A stretch of DNA of 64,000 nt from Allomuricauda sp. CP2A. GTDB taxonomy: Bacteria; Bacteroidota; Bacteroidia; Flavobacteriales; Flavobacteriaceae. Below the pieces are notes generated by a model. It searched no databases. It was not told the origin of the DNA and was given only the letters and a program-made list of their open reading frames with translations. Position numbers and translations under genes: made by a program. Within the stretch, counting starts at the first letter, position 1; each line of letters begins with the position of its first letter. Of this stretch, positions 39,157 to 47,127 are shown one piece after another. The stretch covers positions 1 through 64,000 of the forward strand of contig NZ_LXTT01000020.1 in the NCBI RefSeq assembly GCF_001683915.1, read 5' to 3'.

Positions 39157-40695
39157 ATGAATAACTTTCTTTTTGTTGCAGCGGAAAATGACGCCCTGGC
39201 CAATTGTAAGGCAGGTGGAATGGGCGATGTGGTGCGGGATGTGCCCAGACAAATTTCTGAACGTGGAGACAAAGTGCATGTCATTGTACCTTCCTATTCC
39301 AGGCTTCACAAAGATGGGTTGTTCAAGACTAACCTAAATTTTTATTTACGGGGATTACGGTACACAGCAGAGTTGTATGAGGTAAAGCCCAAAAAGGAAT
39401 TTCCCAACATTGTGCATTATGTGCTCCATCATCCAGAGATCGAGGCGGGAGATATTGCCCACATCTATCACAACGACCCAGAGGAGCCTTTCTATACCGA
39501 TGCCATCAAGTATTTCATTTTTTGTACCGCTGTTGCTGAGGCCATTAAACAAGGGGCGTTTGGTAAATTGGACGTGGTACATTTGCACGATTGGCATTCC
39601 AGTTTGTTGCTGTTTTTGAGGGAGTATCACCCAGATTACAAGAACCTTCAGGATATTCGGTTTGTGTACAGCATCCATAATTTGGCCATTCAGGGAATCC
39701 GTCCTTTCGACAATAATTATTCTTCAGTGAAAAACTGGTTTCCTACGGTGCCTCTGGACTACCAAAAGCTGATGGATTATCGCTATCAGGATTGCATCAA
39801 CCTAATGGCTGTGGGAATCCGTTTTGCTGATGCGGTTCATACGGTCTCACCATCCTACAAAGAAGATGTGTTGCTTCCGAGTTCCCCTCCGGAGTTCATA
39901 GGGGGCGAAGGGTTGGAAAAGGACCTTCAGAAAGCAGATAAGGAAGGGAGGCTGTTCGGTATTTTGAACGGGTGCAATTATAAAAACGTCAATACCGAAG
40001 CAAAGGGCCATATTTATAGAAATACGGTAAAAGCACTCTTTGGATGGTTACAGCAAGAGGATAAAAAGTACAAAGCGGATTTTTTGGCCCATACCGGAGA
40101 GAAAATCATGGAATATGTGGGTAATCGGCCCAAGTTCATCGCCTCCAGCGTGGCACGACTCACCGAGCAAAAATTCTACTTTTTCATGCGTTCCCCGGAA
40201 GCATTTGTGGAAATCCTGAAACGACTGGAAAAGGTGGATGGCATTTTTATGCTATTGGGCACCGGCGCCCCAGAGTATGAGGAACTCTTTAGAAAGCTCA
40301 GTTATGAGCACAAGAACTTTATCTTCACCAATGGGCAGTCCGAAAAACTCATCGACTCCATTTATTTGGAATCCGATCTTTATTTCATGCCCAGTCTATT
40401 TGAACCCTGTGGGATAAGCCAAATGTTGGCCATGCGCAATGGAAACCCCTGTTTGGTGCACCATACCGGCGGGTTAAAGGACACCGTTGTACACATGAAG
40501 ACCGGTTTTAGTTTTGATGGGGACAGCTACGACGAAAAAATCAAGAATATGTTGGAAGTGCTGGACCAAGCCTTGGATGTTTTTCAAAATGATAAAGCAA
40601 GCTGGAAAAAAATTCAGGCAGCCGCAAAACGAATGCGCTTTACCTGGAAAAAATCCGTAGACGAGTATTATAAGGTACTGTACAATATGGCCTAA
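39157..40695 (+). CDS. glgA: Glycogen/starch synthase (GT5-type glycosyltransferase)
   Basis: A 512-residue GT-B enzyme expected to transfer glucose from a nucleotide sugar to alpha-1,4-glucan. The N-terminal domain carries the sugar-nucleotide loop as KAGGMGDVV (K18), where classical GlgA has KTGGL. Later motifs are HLHDWHSSLL, YSIHNLAIQG, FADAVHTVSPSY, GILNGCNY and the C-terminal donor site FEPCGISQMLAMRNGNPCLV with HHTGGLKDTV. Length and order match the family. No other glycogen gene lies nearby, so nucleotide preference (ADP- or UDP-glucose) cannot be told. Confidence 0.88.
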   Translation: MNNFLFVAAENDALANCKAGGMGDVVRDVPRQISERGDKVHVIVPSYSRLHKDGLFKTNLNFYLRGLRYTAELYEVKPKKEFPNIVHYVLHHPEIEAGDIAHIYHNDPEEPFYTDAIKYFIFCTAVAEAIKQGAFGKLDVVHLHDWHSSLLLFLREYHPDYKNLQDIRFVYSIHNLAIQGIRPFDNNYSSVKNWFPTVPLDYQKLMDYRYQDCINLMAVGIRFADAVHTVSPSYKEDVLLPSSPPEFIGGEGLEKDLQKADKEGRLFGILNGCNYKNVNTEAKGHIYRNTVKALFGWLQQEDKKYKADFLAHTGEKIMEYVGNRPKFIASSVARLTEQKFYFFMRSPEAFVEILKRLEKVDGIFMLLGTGAPEYEELFRKLSYEHKNFIFTNGQSEKLIDSIYLESDLYFMPSLFEPCGISQMLAMRNGNPCLVHHTGGLKDTVVHMKTGFSFDGDSYDEKIKNMLEVLDQALDVFQNDKASWKKIQAAAKRMRFTWKKSVDEYYKVLYNMA

Positions 40696-40756
40696 GCCCA
40701 TTTTTTGTAGCCATTGATATTTTATTGTTAATAACGGCACAAAAAATAGTTGGAAA

Positions 40757-40787
40757 TTGTTAATGGCTATGCTTTTTCGTAATTTTC
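40757..40787 (+). promoter_or_regulatory. Candidate promoter of gltA
   Basis: TTG is followed by a 20-base spacer and TAATTTTC, one mismatch from TANNTTTG. It lies 35 bases upstream of the gltA start, in the correct orientation. The imperfect -7 box and spacer make this tentative. Confidence 0.45.
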
Positions 40788-40821
40788 GGATTCTATTTTT
40801 ACTAATCTATTAAAACATAAA

Positions 40822-42105
40822 ATGTCGGATAAAGCTATACTCGAATATGGAGGAAAACAGTATGAGTTCCCCGTAATTAAAGGTACAGAAGATGAATTGG
40901 CGATTGATATCAAAACATTAAGAGCCGCAACAGGAATGGTGACGATAGATCCCGGTTACAAGAATACGGGATCTTGTGAAAGTGCGATTACCTTTCTTGA
41001 TGGCGAAAAAGGAATTCTGAGGTACAGGGGATACTCCATTGAGGAATTAGCGGAAAAAGCAGACTTTTTGGAGGTGGCCTACCTTCTCATTTTTGGAGAG
41101 CTGCCCAATAAAGAGCAACTGGAAAAATTCCATAATGACATCAAGGAAGAATCCCATGTGGATGAGGAAATGAAAAAGATCCTGGACGCGTTTCCAAAAG
41201 CGGCCCACCCTATGGGCGTACTTTCCTCGTTAACCAGTGCATTGGTCGCCTTCAACCCCATTTCAGTTGATGTTTCCTCCGAAAAAGCGATGTATGCCTC
41301 CATTGTACGTATTTTGGCCAAGTTTCCGGTTTTGGTGGCATGGACTCAAAGAAAGAAAAAAGGATTGCCCTTGGATTATGGGGATGACAGTCTGGGCTAT
41401 GTGGAGAACATTCACAAAATGATGTTCAAAAAACCCAATCAAGAGTATAAAAAAGACCCCATCGCCATTGATGCCTTGGACAAGTTGTTGATCCTGCATG
41501 CCGATCACGAACAAAATTGTTCCACCTCAACAGTGCGTATCGTGGGATCTTCACATGCAGGGTTGTTTGCTTCCCTTTCTGCGGGTATTTCCGCCCTATG
41601 GGGACCATTGCACGGAGGTGCCAACCAAGCTGTTTTGGAAATGCTGGAGGCTATTGAGGCTGATGGTGGAGATACCAAAAAATATATGGGCAAGGCCAAG
41701 GATAAAAATGACCCATTCAGGTTGATGGGCTTTGGACACCGTGTCTACAAAAACTTTGACCCCAGGGCCAAGATCATTAAAAAATCGGCCGATGAGGTGT
41801 TGGGCAACCTAGGGATTGAAGATCCTATCTTGGACATTGCCAAAGGATTGGAAAAAGAAGCTTTGGAAGATGATTACTTCGTAAAACGAAAATTGTACCC
41901 CAATGTGGATTTCTATTCAGGAATTATTTACAGGGCGTTGGGCATTCCAACAGAGATGTTCACCGTAATGTTCGCTTTGGGAAGACTCCCCGGATGGATT
42001 GCCCAATGGAGGGAAATGCGATTGCGAAAAGAACCCATAGGAAGACCCCGACAGGTGTATATCGGGGAAAACCTAAGGCCCTTTGTTCCATTGGAAAAAA
42101 GATAA
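40822..42105 (+). CDS. gltA: Citrate synthase (type II)
   Basis: A 427-residue enzyme condensing oxaloacetate with acetyl-CoA at entry to the TCA cycle. The N-terminal ITFLDGEKGILRYRGYSIEE segment and the catalytic regions HADHEQNCSTSTVR, GPLHGGANQAVLEML (catalytic His) and VDFYSGIIYRALGIP (catalytic Asp) are intact. So is GFGHRVYKNFDPRAKI. The N-terminal beta-domain marks the hexameric, NADH-regulated type. It is monocistronic, with a terminator just after the stop. Confidence 0.97.
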   Translation: MSDKAILEYGGKQYEFPVIKGTEDELAIDIKTLRAATGMVTIDPGYKNTGSCESAITFLDGEKGILRYRGYSIEELAEKADFLEVAYLLIFGELPNKEQLEKFHNDIKEESHVDEEMKKILDAFPKAAHPMGVLSSLTSALVAFNPISVDVSSEKAMYASIVRILAKFPVLVAWTQRKKKGLPLDYGDDSLGYVENIHKMMFKKPNQEYKKDPIAIDALDKLLILHADHEQNCSTSTVRIVGSSHAGLFASLSAGISALWGPLHGGANQAVLEMLEAIEADGGDTKKYMGKAKDKNDPFRLMGFGHRVYKNFDPRAKIIKKSADEVLGNLGIEDPILDIAKGLEKEALEDDYFVKRKLYPNVDFYSGIIYRALGIPTEMFTVMFALGRLPGWIAQWREMRLRKEPIGRPRQVYIGENLRPFVPLEKR

Positions 42106-42134
42106 GATTTGGGGGAACAGTAAATAAAATAGGA

Positions 42135-42160
42135 GGGCGATTGAAAAATCGCCCTTTTTT
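42135..42160 (+). terminator. Rho-independent terminator after gltA
   Basis: GGGCGATT pairs with AATCGCCC over a GAAA tetraloop, followed by a T6 run. It lies between gltA and a convergent gene and may stop transcription from both sides, although the reverse T run is interrupted. Confidence 0.9.
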
Positions 42161-42163
42161 AGT

Positions 42164-42631
42164 TTATAGGCTACGGGGATTGTTTCTGGAATTAAGGTTC
42201 AGTGATTTATCGTTGTCATAGCATATGCGCATGATCTCCCGGTGGTAATGGACCCGTATCCAAGAGAGATCACCGTTGTTCGACATTACGTTTTTTGATC
42301 GTTCAAACTCTTGATGGAGAAAATTGTGGGCATCAATGGCATTCAAATTCTTAATGGTTAAATCCAAAGACTGTCCATACCTATTGATTGAAGCATTGAC
42401 CTTCAGTAAATCCCAATCATTCTCAATAATTAGGTTATCATTGGCTAAAGTTCCCTCAGGAAAGTCGCCCAGCGTGATGCAATCCTTATATTTTGTAGCG
42501 TACAGGGAATCCGCATTTTGATCCGCGGTGGAAAACGTGGCGGTCAGCCCAACTCTTTGAAATGCATTGGTGATGCCCCATACCGCAAATGCTCCAGATG
42601 CCAACAAACATAAAATTACCATTTTTTTCAT
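42164..42631 (-). CDS. Small hypothetical exported protein
   Basis: A protein of about 155 residues from MKKMVILCLLASGAFAVWG, with an N-terminal hydrophobic segment that is either a signal peptide or an anchor. The open frame extends 20 codons upstream, but an exact promoter (TTG-N19-TACATTTG) occupies that stretch, so the shorter start is right. The rest is soluble and has no motif I recognise (YKDCITLGDFPEGTLANDNL, then a SLDLTIKNLNA segment). Monocistronic and convergent with gltA. Confidence 0.72.
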   Translation of the reverse strand: MKKMVILCLLASGAFAVWGITNAFQRVGLTATFSTADQNADSLYATKYKDCITLGDFPEGTLANDNLIIENDWDLLKVNASINRYGQSLDLTIKNLNAIDAHNFLHQEFERSKNVMSNNGDLSWIRVHYHREIMRICYDNDKSLNLNSRNNPRSL

Positions 42632-42651
42632 ATGTAGGAAAAATCTTATTG

Positions 42652-42681
42652 CAAATGTAGTAATTAAAAATGTATGGGCAA
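42652..42681 (-). promoter_or_regulatory. Exact flavobacterial promoter for the small exported protein
   Basis: Read on the minus strand, TTG is followed by exactly 19 bases and TACATTTG, the full TTG-N19-TANNTTTG consensus. The leader to the ATG is about 20 bases. The match fixes the gene start, because the longer possible start would lie upstream of the promoter. Confidence 0.82.
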
Positions 42682-42906
42682 CATTTGTCATATAAAAATT
42701 TACATCAGATAGTGTTTTTTAACGCATTAGAGATCAGGTAGTTAAAATTTAAAGAGTTCTCTTTTTTTCGCTGATAAAATTCCATATGCAAAAAAGGCTT
42801 TTTTCCTATTTTGTAGGAGGATAATAGGAGTCAAAACACTAGATTTGCCTTAAAATTTTTGGGGTAAATCCCTATTTCTATTCACACCCACTTCAATGAT
42901 TACGGT

Positions 42907-43821
42907 ATGATGCAGTTAAACATTGTAGACGAGACCAGCCCTTTAAAGGCAGTGATTTTGGGAACGGCCCAGAGCTGTGGCCCTACACCCGCTCCTGAAG
43001 AGGCCTATGATCCAAAGTCTTTGGAGCATATTTTGGCAGGGACCTATCCCACCGAAGCCGATATGGTGAAGGAGATGGAAGCTTTTGCCCAAGTGTTCCA
43101 CAAATATGGGGTGAAGGTGTATCGTCCCGAGGTATTGGAAAATTGTAATCAAATTTTTTCACGGGACATTGCCTTTGTAATTGAGGACAAATTGTTCCAT
43201 GCCAATATTTTGCCCGATCGGGAACGGGAATTTGTGGCCATCCATGAGGTGTTGGACAATATCGACCCCAACAAAATCATACGCCCCCCCGAGGAAGTAC
43301 ACATTGAGGGCGGCGATGTGATGCCTTGGAACGATTACATTTTTATAGGTACCTACACAGGAGAGGATTACCCCGATTTTATCACGGCCCGAACCAATAA
43401 AGAAGCGGTGGAATATATCAGAAGGATGTTTCCCCATAAAACGGTAAAGGCATTTGAGCTCAGGAAATCCAATACCGACCCCAAGGAAAATGCCCTGCAT
43501 TTGGATTGTTGTTTTCAACCCGTAGGGAAGGACAAGGCCATTCTGCACCAAAATGGATTTTTGGTGGAAGAAGAATACCAATGGTTGGTGGACTACTTTG
43601 GGAAGGAGAATGTTTTTGAGATCACCAAGGATGAGATGTACCAAATGTTCAGCAATGTATTTTCCATTTCACCCAAGGTGGTGGTGTCCGAAAAAAGCTT
43701 TACCCGACTGAACAATTGGCTTCGCGACCAAGGTTTTACGGTTGAGGAGATCCCATATGCCGAAATCGCCAAACAAGAGGGGCTGCTTCGGTGCAGTACC
43801 ATGCCCCTTATTCGGGAATAA
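42907..43821 (+). CDS. Amidinotransferase/dimethylarginine-dimethylaminohydrolase-like hydrolase
   Basis: A 304-residue protein of the guanidino-group-modifying pentein fold. The expected catalytic residues are visible: EGGD at 134-137, His198 (LHLDCCFQPV) and Cys296 (GLLRCSTMPL). The SRDIAFVIEDKLFHAN stretch also fits the amidinotransferase family. The likely substrate is arginine or a related guanidine or ureido compound. Glycine amidinotransferase, dimethylarginine hydrolase and arginine deiminase-like activities cannot be separated by eye. The next gene, 36 bases on, is another pentein enzyme (CtlX-like), so the two probably act in one arginine/citrulline pathway. Confidence 0.85.
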   Translation: MMQLNIVDETSPLKAVILGTAQSCGPTPAPEEAYDPKSLEHILAGTYPTEADMVKEMEAFAQVFHKYGVKVYRPEVLENCNQIFSRDIAFVIEDKLFHANILPDREREFVAIHEVLDNIDPNKIIRPPEEVHIEGGDVMPWNDYIFIGTYTGEDYPDFITARTNKEAVEYIRRMFPHKTVKAFELRKSNTDPKENALHLDCCFQPVGKDKAILHQNGFLVEEEYQWLVDYFGKENVFEITKDEMYQMFSNVFSISPKVVVSEKSFTRLNNWLRDQGFTVEEIPYAEIAKQEGLLRCSTMPLIRE

Positions 43822-43857
43822 GATTACTTGCATACAACAACTAAACATACAAACGAA

Positions 43858-44793
43858 TTGAAAGCACAGATTACCAATGCCATTCTAATGATTCGTCCGG
43901 TGAATTTCCGGATGAATGAGCAGACTGCGGTCAACAATTACTTCCAAGAGGACTTGCACCTTAAAAATGCGGAAATCAACCGAAAGGCCCAAGAGGAGTT
44001 CGATGCCTTTGTGAAGGTACTTCGCGAACACGGGGTCAACGTGGTTGTGGTGGATGATACCAAGGAACGCGACACCCCAGATTCCATCTTCCCGAACAAC
44101 TGGGTCTCTTTTCATGAGAGTGGGACCATCTGTGTCTATCCCATGTTTGCTGAAAATCGGAGAAAGGAGCGCCGAGAGGACATTTTTGATGTGCTCGAAA
44201 GGGAAGGTTTTGTCATCAATAATATCATGGATTACACTTTGGCCGAGGAAGAAGGCGTGTTTTTGGAAGGTACTGGGAGCATTCTTATTGACCGGACCAA
44301 TCAAAAGGCCTATTGTGCGTTATCTGAACGGGCCCACGAAGAGCTTTTTATTGAATTCTGTGAGGATTTTGATTGCTTCCCCGTAATTTTTCATGCTAAC
44401 CAAAGTGTGGATGGTGAGCGTTTGCCCATTTATCATACCAATGTAATGATGGCCATGGCAGAGACCTTTGTGGTGATCTGTTTAAAGTCCATCGATGATA
44501 AAAAAGAGCGCAAAAATGTGGTGGACCATATTAAAATGGATGGCAGGGAGATCATTGATATCACCGAGGAGCAACTCTACCATTTTGCAGGGAACATGCT
44601 TCAAGTAATTGGTGCCAATGACCAACGTTATATGGTGATGAGCAGCCAAGCCTACAACAGTCTTCGGGAAGACCAGATCAAGGCCATTGAAAAGCATTGT
44701 GCCATTATCCACAGTCCATTGGATACCATTGAAGCTTCTGGAGGGGGTAGTGCCCGCTGCATGATGGCGGAGGTGTTTTTGCCGAAGGCGTAG
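43858..44793 (+). CDS. ctlX: CtlX-like citrulline utilisation hydrolase (arginine deiminase-related)
   Basis: About 311 residues. There is no suitable ATG: the conserved N-terminal motif ITNAILMIRPVNFRMNEQTA must be included, so I choose the TTG at MKAQITN; another TTG 30 bases upstream is possible. Signatures are SIFPNNWVSFHESGTICVYP, FLEGTGS (Glu137), YHTNVMM (His193) and ASGGGSARCMMAEVF (catalytic Cys301). CtlX proteins are pentein-fold hydrolases linked to citrulline use. This gene follows the amidinotransferase gene and probably shares its transcript. The name rests on the pattern of motifs. Confidence 0.85.
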   Translation: MKAQITNAILMIRPVNFRMNEQTAVNNYFQEDLHLKNAEINRKAQEEFDAFVKVLREHGVNVVVVDDTKERDTPDSIFPNNWVSFHESGTICVYPMFAENRRKERREDIFDVLEREGFVINNIMDYTLAEEEGVFLEGTGSILIDRTNQKAYCALSERAHEELFIEFCEDFDCFPVIFHANQSVDGERLPIYHTNVMMAMAETFVVICLKSIDDKKERKNVVDHIKMDGREIIDITEEQLYHFAGNMLQVIGANDQRYMVMSSQAYNSLREDQIKAIEKHCAIIHSPLDTIEASGGGSARCMMAEVFLPKA

Positions 44794-44950
44794 CGTCCCC
44801 TTGGCGCTGGCCTGCCCATTCACAGGCCTTCCGAAGGCAGGAATTTTACTAATTATCTTGAATGCTTTGTCATCTTGAGCGCAGTCGAAAGGTAGGCAAA
44901 GCATCTCGACTGCCCGTCCGAACGGCACGGGTGGAAGCTCGATGTGACAT

Positions 44951-45202
44951 TTTTGGATTGTCCCCTTGAGGCCTTCCTGCCGCAGGCAGGGGACTTTAGG
45001 GGTGTTGTTGGTCTGACACGCCCGCCTGCCGTAGGTAGGAATTCCACGAATTCTCTCGAATGTCTTTTGTTGTCAGGTCGAGTGTTGCAAACGGAGTTTG
45101 GAACGTATCGAGACCTTTTGTTTGGCATGGAAAAAATAGATCAGCTACGCTGAATCCTCGATTTCTCGATACAGCACGCTGCCGCGCGCCACTCGAAATG
45201 AC
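44951..45202. repeat. Dispersed repeat copy A with cloverleaf-like inverted arms
   Basis: The first 120 bases match copy B (from 49913) with small differences. The last 131 bases (45072-45202) are the structured core shared with copies B and C. Outer arms GTCAGGTCGAGTG (45072-45084) and CACTCGAAATGAC (45190-45202) pair except for two central bases. Inside are CAAAC/GTTTG (45088-45100) and GTATCGAGA/TCTCGATAC (45105-45113 with 45164-45172). This is the only copy besides C with both outer arms. Confidence 0.85.
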
Positions 45203-45219
45203 TTGCGGTTTGTTTGTGC

Positions 45220-45306
45220 GTCACCTTGAACCTACCTGGCCGGTAGGCAGGTTTATTTCAGGGTCTCATTGCAGGGATGGGATGCCGAAATAGGTTCGGC
45301 ATGATG
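45220..45306. repeat. Dispersed repeat D, copy 1
   Basis: About 87 bases that align with 55215-55302. Both copies hold the CCTGGCCGGTAGGCAGGTT palindrome region, TTTCAGGGTCT and a final ATGCCGAA...TTCGGCAT hairpin (ATGCCGAA-ATAGG-TTCGGCAT here). Both begin with a GTCA and end in a CATGA segment. Confidence 0.8.
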
Positions 45307-45406
45307 TTGGTTGCCTTTTGTCATTTCGAGCAAAGCGAAGAATCTTTTTTCATGATGGGTTCATGGTCAGACCAGCCTGCATTTTTTTGACACTGTTTCC
45401 ACTAAT

Positions 45407-45505
45407 TTTCACAAATTCTAATGGACTTGAAGTCTAATGTCTTACGTCTTTTGTCTGTATTGCTCACGATATCCCCATAATCAGCCCCACAAGAGTGCTT
45501 TCCGC
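45407..45505. repeat. Dispersed repeat F, copy 1
   Basis: This block resembles 50246-50340, the region just after the BCCT transporter stop codon. Shared segments are TCACAAATTC, TCTTACG, TCACGATA and CCCCACAAGAG. Read on the minus strand both contain a KALLWG...YREQ reading, interrupted by a stop in this copy. It may be a decayed duplicate of a gene end. Confidence 0.55.
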
Positions 45506-45636
45506 CATCCTTTGTAAGATATTTTGACAAAATGGTGTATATTAGGTTGGTTTTTAGCAGTTTTATCCCCCCTGGTTCTTTGTCTAAAAGCTCCTTTTTT
45601 AAAGAATTTTTTAGTAAATGAAAATCAAGCATTAAT

Positions 45637-46692
45637 ATGGAGTTATATAATCAACTCAAAGGTCTTGCTGACAAAATTGAACAATTAAAGGATAAGATTG
45701 ATACAGAGGAGTCAACAAAACATGCATTTACTCTTCCGTTCATCAATATTTTAGGATATGATACCTTTAACCCAACAGAGGTCGTTCCAGAGTTTACTGC
45801 TGATTTGGGATTAAAAAAAGGAGAGAAAGTTGATTATGCAATATTTCAAGAAGGGAACCCAATTTTAATCATTGAATGCAAGCATTGGAAACAAAACTTA
45901 GATGTTTTTAACTCACAACTTTTCAGATATTTTCATGTAACCAAAACACGCTTTGCTCTTTTGACAAATGGCATCGTTTACAGATTTTATACTGATTTGG
46001 AAGAAACCAACAAAATGGACGAAAAGCCATTTTTGGAATTTGACATAACAAAACTGAAAGAGAACACAGTCAAGGAGATTGAAAAATTTCACAAATCAAA
46101 ATTTGACATTTCTAAAATTGTTGATAATGCGAGTAATTTAAAATATACTCGCGAAGTGAAGTCTTTAATTGACCAAGAACTTAGTGAGCCTTCTCAAGAC
46201 TTTGTCAAATTATTTGCGAATCGAGCATATAATGGACGTCTTACTGCTAAGGTTATGAATGAATTTACCGAAATAGTTGGAAAGGCTTTCAACCAAACTA
46301 TCAGTGAAAAAGTAAATGATAGGCTTAATTCTGCTCTAAGTAGTGAGCAAGAAAAGCAACTTGCTGAAAATCAAATTGAGGAAAAGCCAGAAAGTAAGGT
46401 TGATACAACGGAGGAAGAAATGGAAGGCTATCAAATTGTACTAGCAATTCTCCGCAGAAAAATCGAGAAAGAGAGAATTGTACACAGAGATACACAATCT
46501 TATTTTGGAATACTATTGGATGACAACAACAGAAAACCAATCTGTAGGCTTCATTTAAATGGAGGTACGAAGTACATCAGTCTATTTGATGAATCAAAGA
46601 ACGAAACCAAACAAAAAATTAAGTCTGTTGATGACATTTATAGATTTGAAAAGCAATTATTGGCAACAATTGAGAATTATGACAATGAATAA
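45637..46692 (+). CDS. Stand-alone HsdR-N-type nuclease-domain protein
   Basis: A 351-residue protein resembling the N-terminal part of type I restriction R subunits (HSDR_N_2-like). The N-terminal domain has the PD-(D/E)xK arrangement: Glu25 in STKHAF context, Asp66 (KVDYAIF) and Glu80-Cys-Lys82 (ILIIECKHW), with QLFRYFHVTKTRFALLTNG after it. The rest is helical (about 120-260), then a beta-rich C-terminal domain about 270-345 (RLHLNGGTKYISLF). No ATPase, methylase or specificity subunit lies nearby. Its base composition is more AT-rich than its neighbours and it is flanked by repeats and decayed genes, which suggests acquisition. A role in defence is inference. Confidence 0.78.
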   Translation: MELYNQLKGLADKIEQLKDKIDTEESTKHAFTLPFINILGYDTFNPTEVVPEFTADLGLKKGEKVDYAIFQEGNPILIIECKHWKQNLDVFNSQLFRYFHVTKTRFALLTNGIVYRFYTDLEETNKMDEKPFLEFDITKLKENTVKEIEKFHKSKFDISKIVDNASNLKYTREVKSLIDQELSEPSQDFVKLFANRAYNGRLTAKVMNEFTEIVGKAFNQTISEKVNDRLNSALSSEQEKQLAENQIEEKPESKVDTTEEEMEGYQIVLAILRRKIEKERIVHRDTQSYFGILLDDNNRKPICRLHLNGGTKYISLFDESKNETKQKIKSVDDIYRFEKQLLATIENYDNE

Positions 46693-46717
46693 AGTGCCAA
46701 GATTATAAATTATATCA

Positions 46718-46942
46718 TCAACCCCTCAACCCCACCACAATCCCCCTCATCGCTTCTGCCACATCTTGCACCTCCCTTCGGGAGAAGGTGTCTTCATCTA
46801 AAAAGAACAGCATAAAAATACCTAACTCCAAAATTTGGGCTAATTTTTCAGGAGCGCCGTAGCTGTCAACAATCCATTCGCTAAAAGTTTCATTTTTTTC
46901 CATATTGGGAGCAAGAAAAGGCTTTTTCGGCAGCTGGTACAT
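46718..46942 (-). CDS. Possible small protein or gene fragment
   Basis: A frame of about 74 codons from MYQLPKKPFLAPNMEKNETF; the frame stays open upstream through low-complexity DNA that is unlikely to be coding. The segment FSEWIVDSYGAPEKLAQILE followed by FMLFFLDEDTFSRREVQDVA looks like real protein. No family recognised and no promoter seen. It may be the remains of a longer gene, since the neighbouring XRE regulator is clearly broken. Confidence 0.35.
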   Translation of the reverse strand: MYQLPKKPFLAPNMEKNETFSEWIVDSYGAPEKLAQILELGIFMLFFLDEDTFSRREVQDVAEAMRGIVVGLRG

Positions 46943-46954
46943 GCCATAAATGGC

Positions 46955-47020
46955 AAGAGGGGTGAAGGGTTTTGGGTGAAGGGTAAAAGGTGTTGGGTGC
47001 AAGGTTGAAGGGTTAAAGGA
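46955..47020. repeat. Low-complexity GGGTNAAGG-type tract
   Basis: A run of variants of GGGTGAAGGGTAAAAGG and GGTGTTGGGTGCAAGG covers about 65 bases. A similar tract in the opposite orientation lies at 58990-59060 between fecI and fecR. It abuts the broken end of the XRE regulator remnant. Confidence 0.6.
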
Positions 47021-47118
47021 TAAGAACCAACGCCACTATCCATACCCTTTACCGCATCAGCCAAGCCCTGGACGTCCCCTTATCTGAAATTTGTATGTTG
47101 GAAACTAACCAACATTAA
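47017..47118 (+). pseudogene. 3' remnant of an XRE-family HTH regulator gene
   Basis: A short in-frame stretch reads TNATIHTLYRISQALDVPLS then EICMLETNQH and a stop. This is the typical end of a Cro/C1-type helix-turn-helix regulator (the T-L-x-x-I-x-x-A-L-x-x-P-L-x-x-L pattern). The DNA-binding half that should precede it is missing and is replaced by the low-complexity tract with a stop codon in frame. It is a truncated relic, and it may once have controlled the adjacent nuclease-like gene. Confidence 0.65.
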
Positions 47119-47127
47119 AAAAAGCAA

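Larger units (their letters stand above)
44794..45636. repeat. Repeat-rich intergenic region with several palindromic families
   Basis: These 843 bases carry no convincing gene. In order they hold a REP-like GTCATCTTGAGCGCAGTCGA segment near 44869, a shared block (44951-45202) that includes the cloverleaf-like element, a second shared block (45220-45306), a GTCATTTCGAGCAAAGCGAA segment near 45322, and a block (45407-45505) similar to the 3' flank of the BCCT gene. GC-rich palindromes such as CCTGCCGCAGGCAGG are scattered through it. A 76-codon minus-strand frame here overlaps the last block and is rejected as a gene. Confidence 0.8.

Noticed and set aside
45072-45202. Possibility that the cloverleaf-like repeat is a tRNA or tmRNA
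   Set aside because: It has no T-psi-C (GTTCRANNC) motif at the right place, no anticodon-arm geometry, and the length and arm sizes do not fit.
45402-45632. A 76-codon minus-strand open frame immediately upstream of the nuclease-like gene
   Set aside because: Much of it is formed by dispersed repeat F, it has no signal, motif or promoter, and it would start four bases from a divergent gene.
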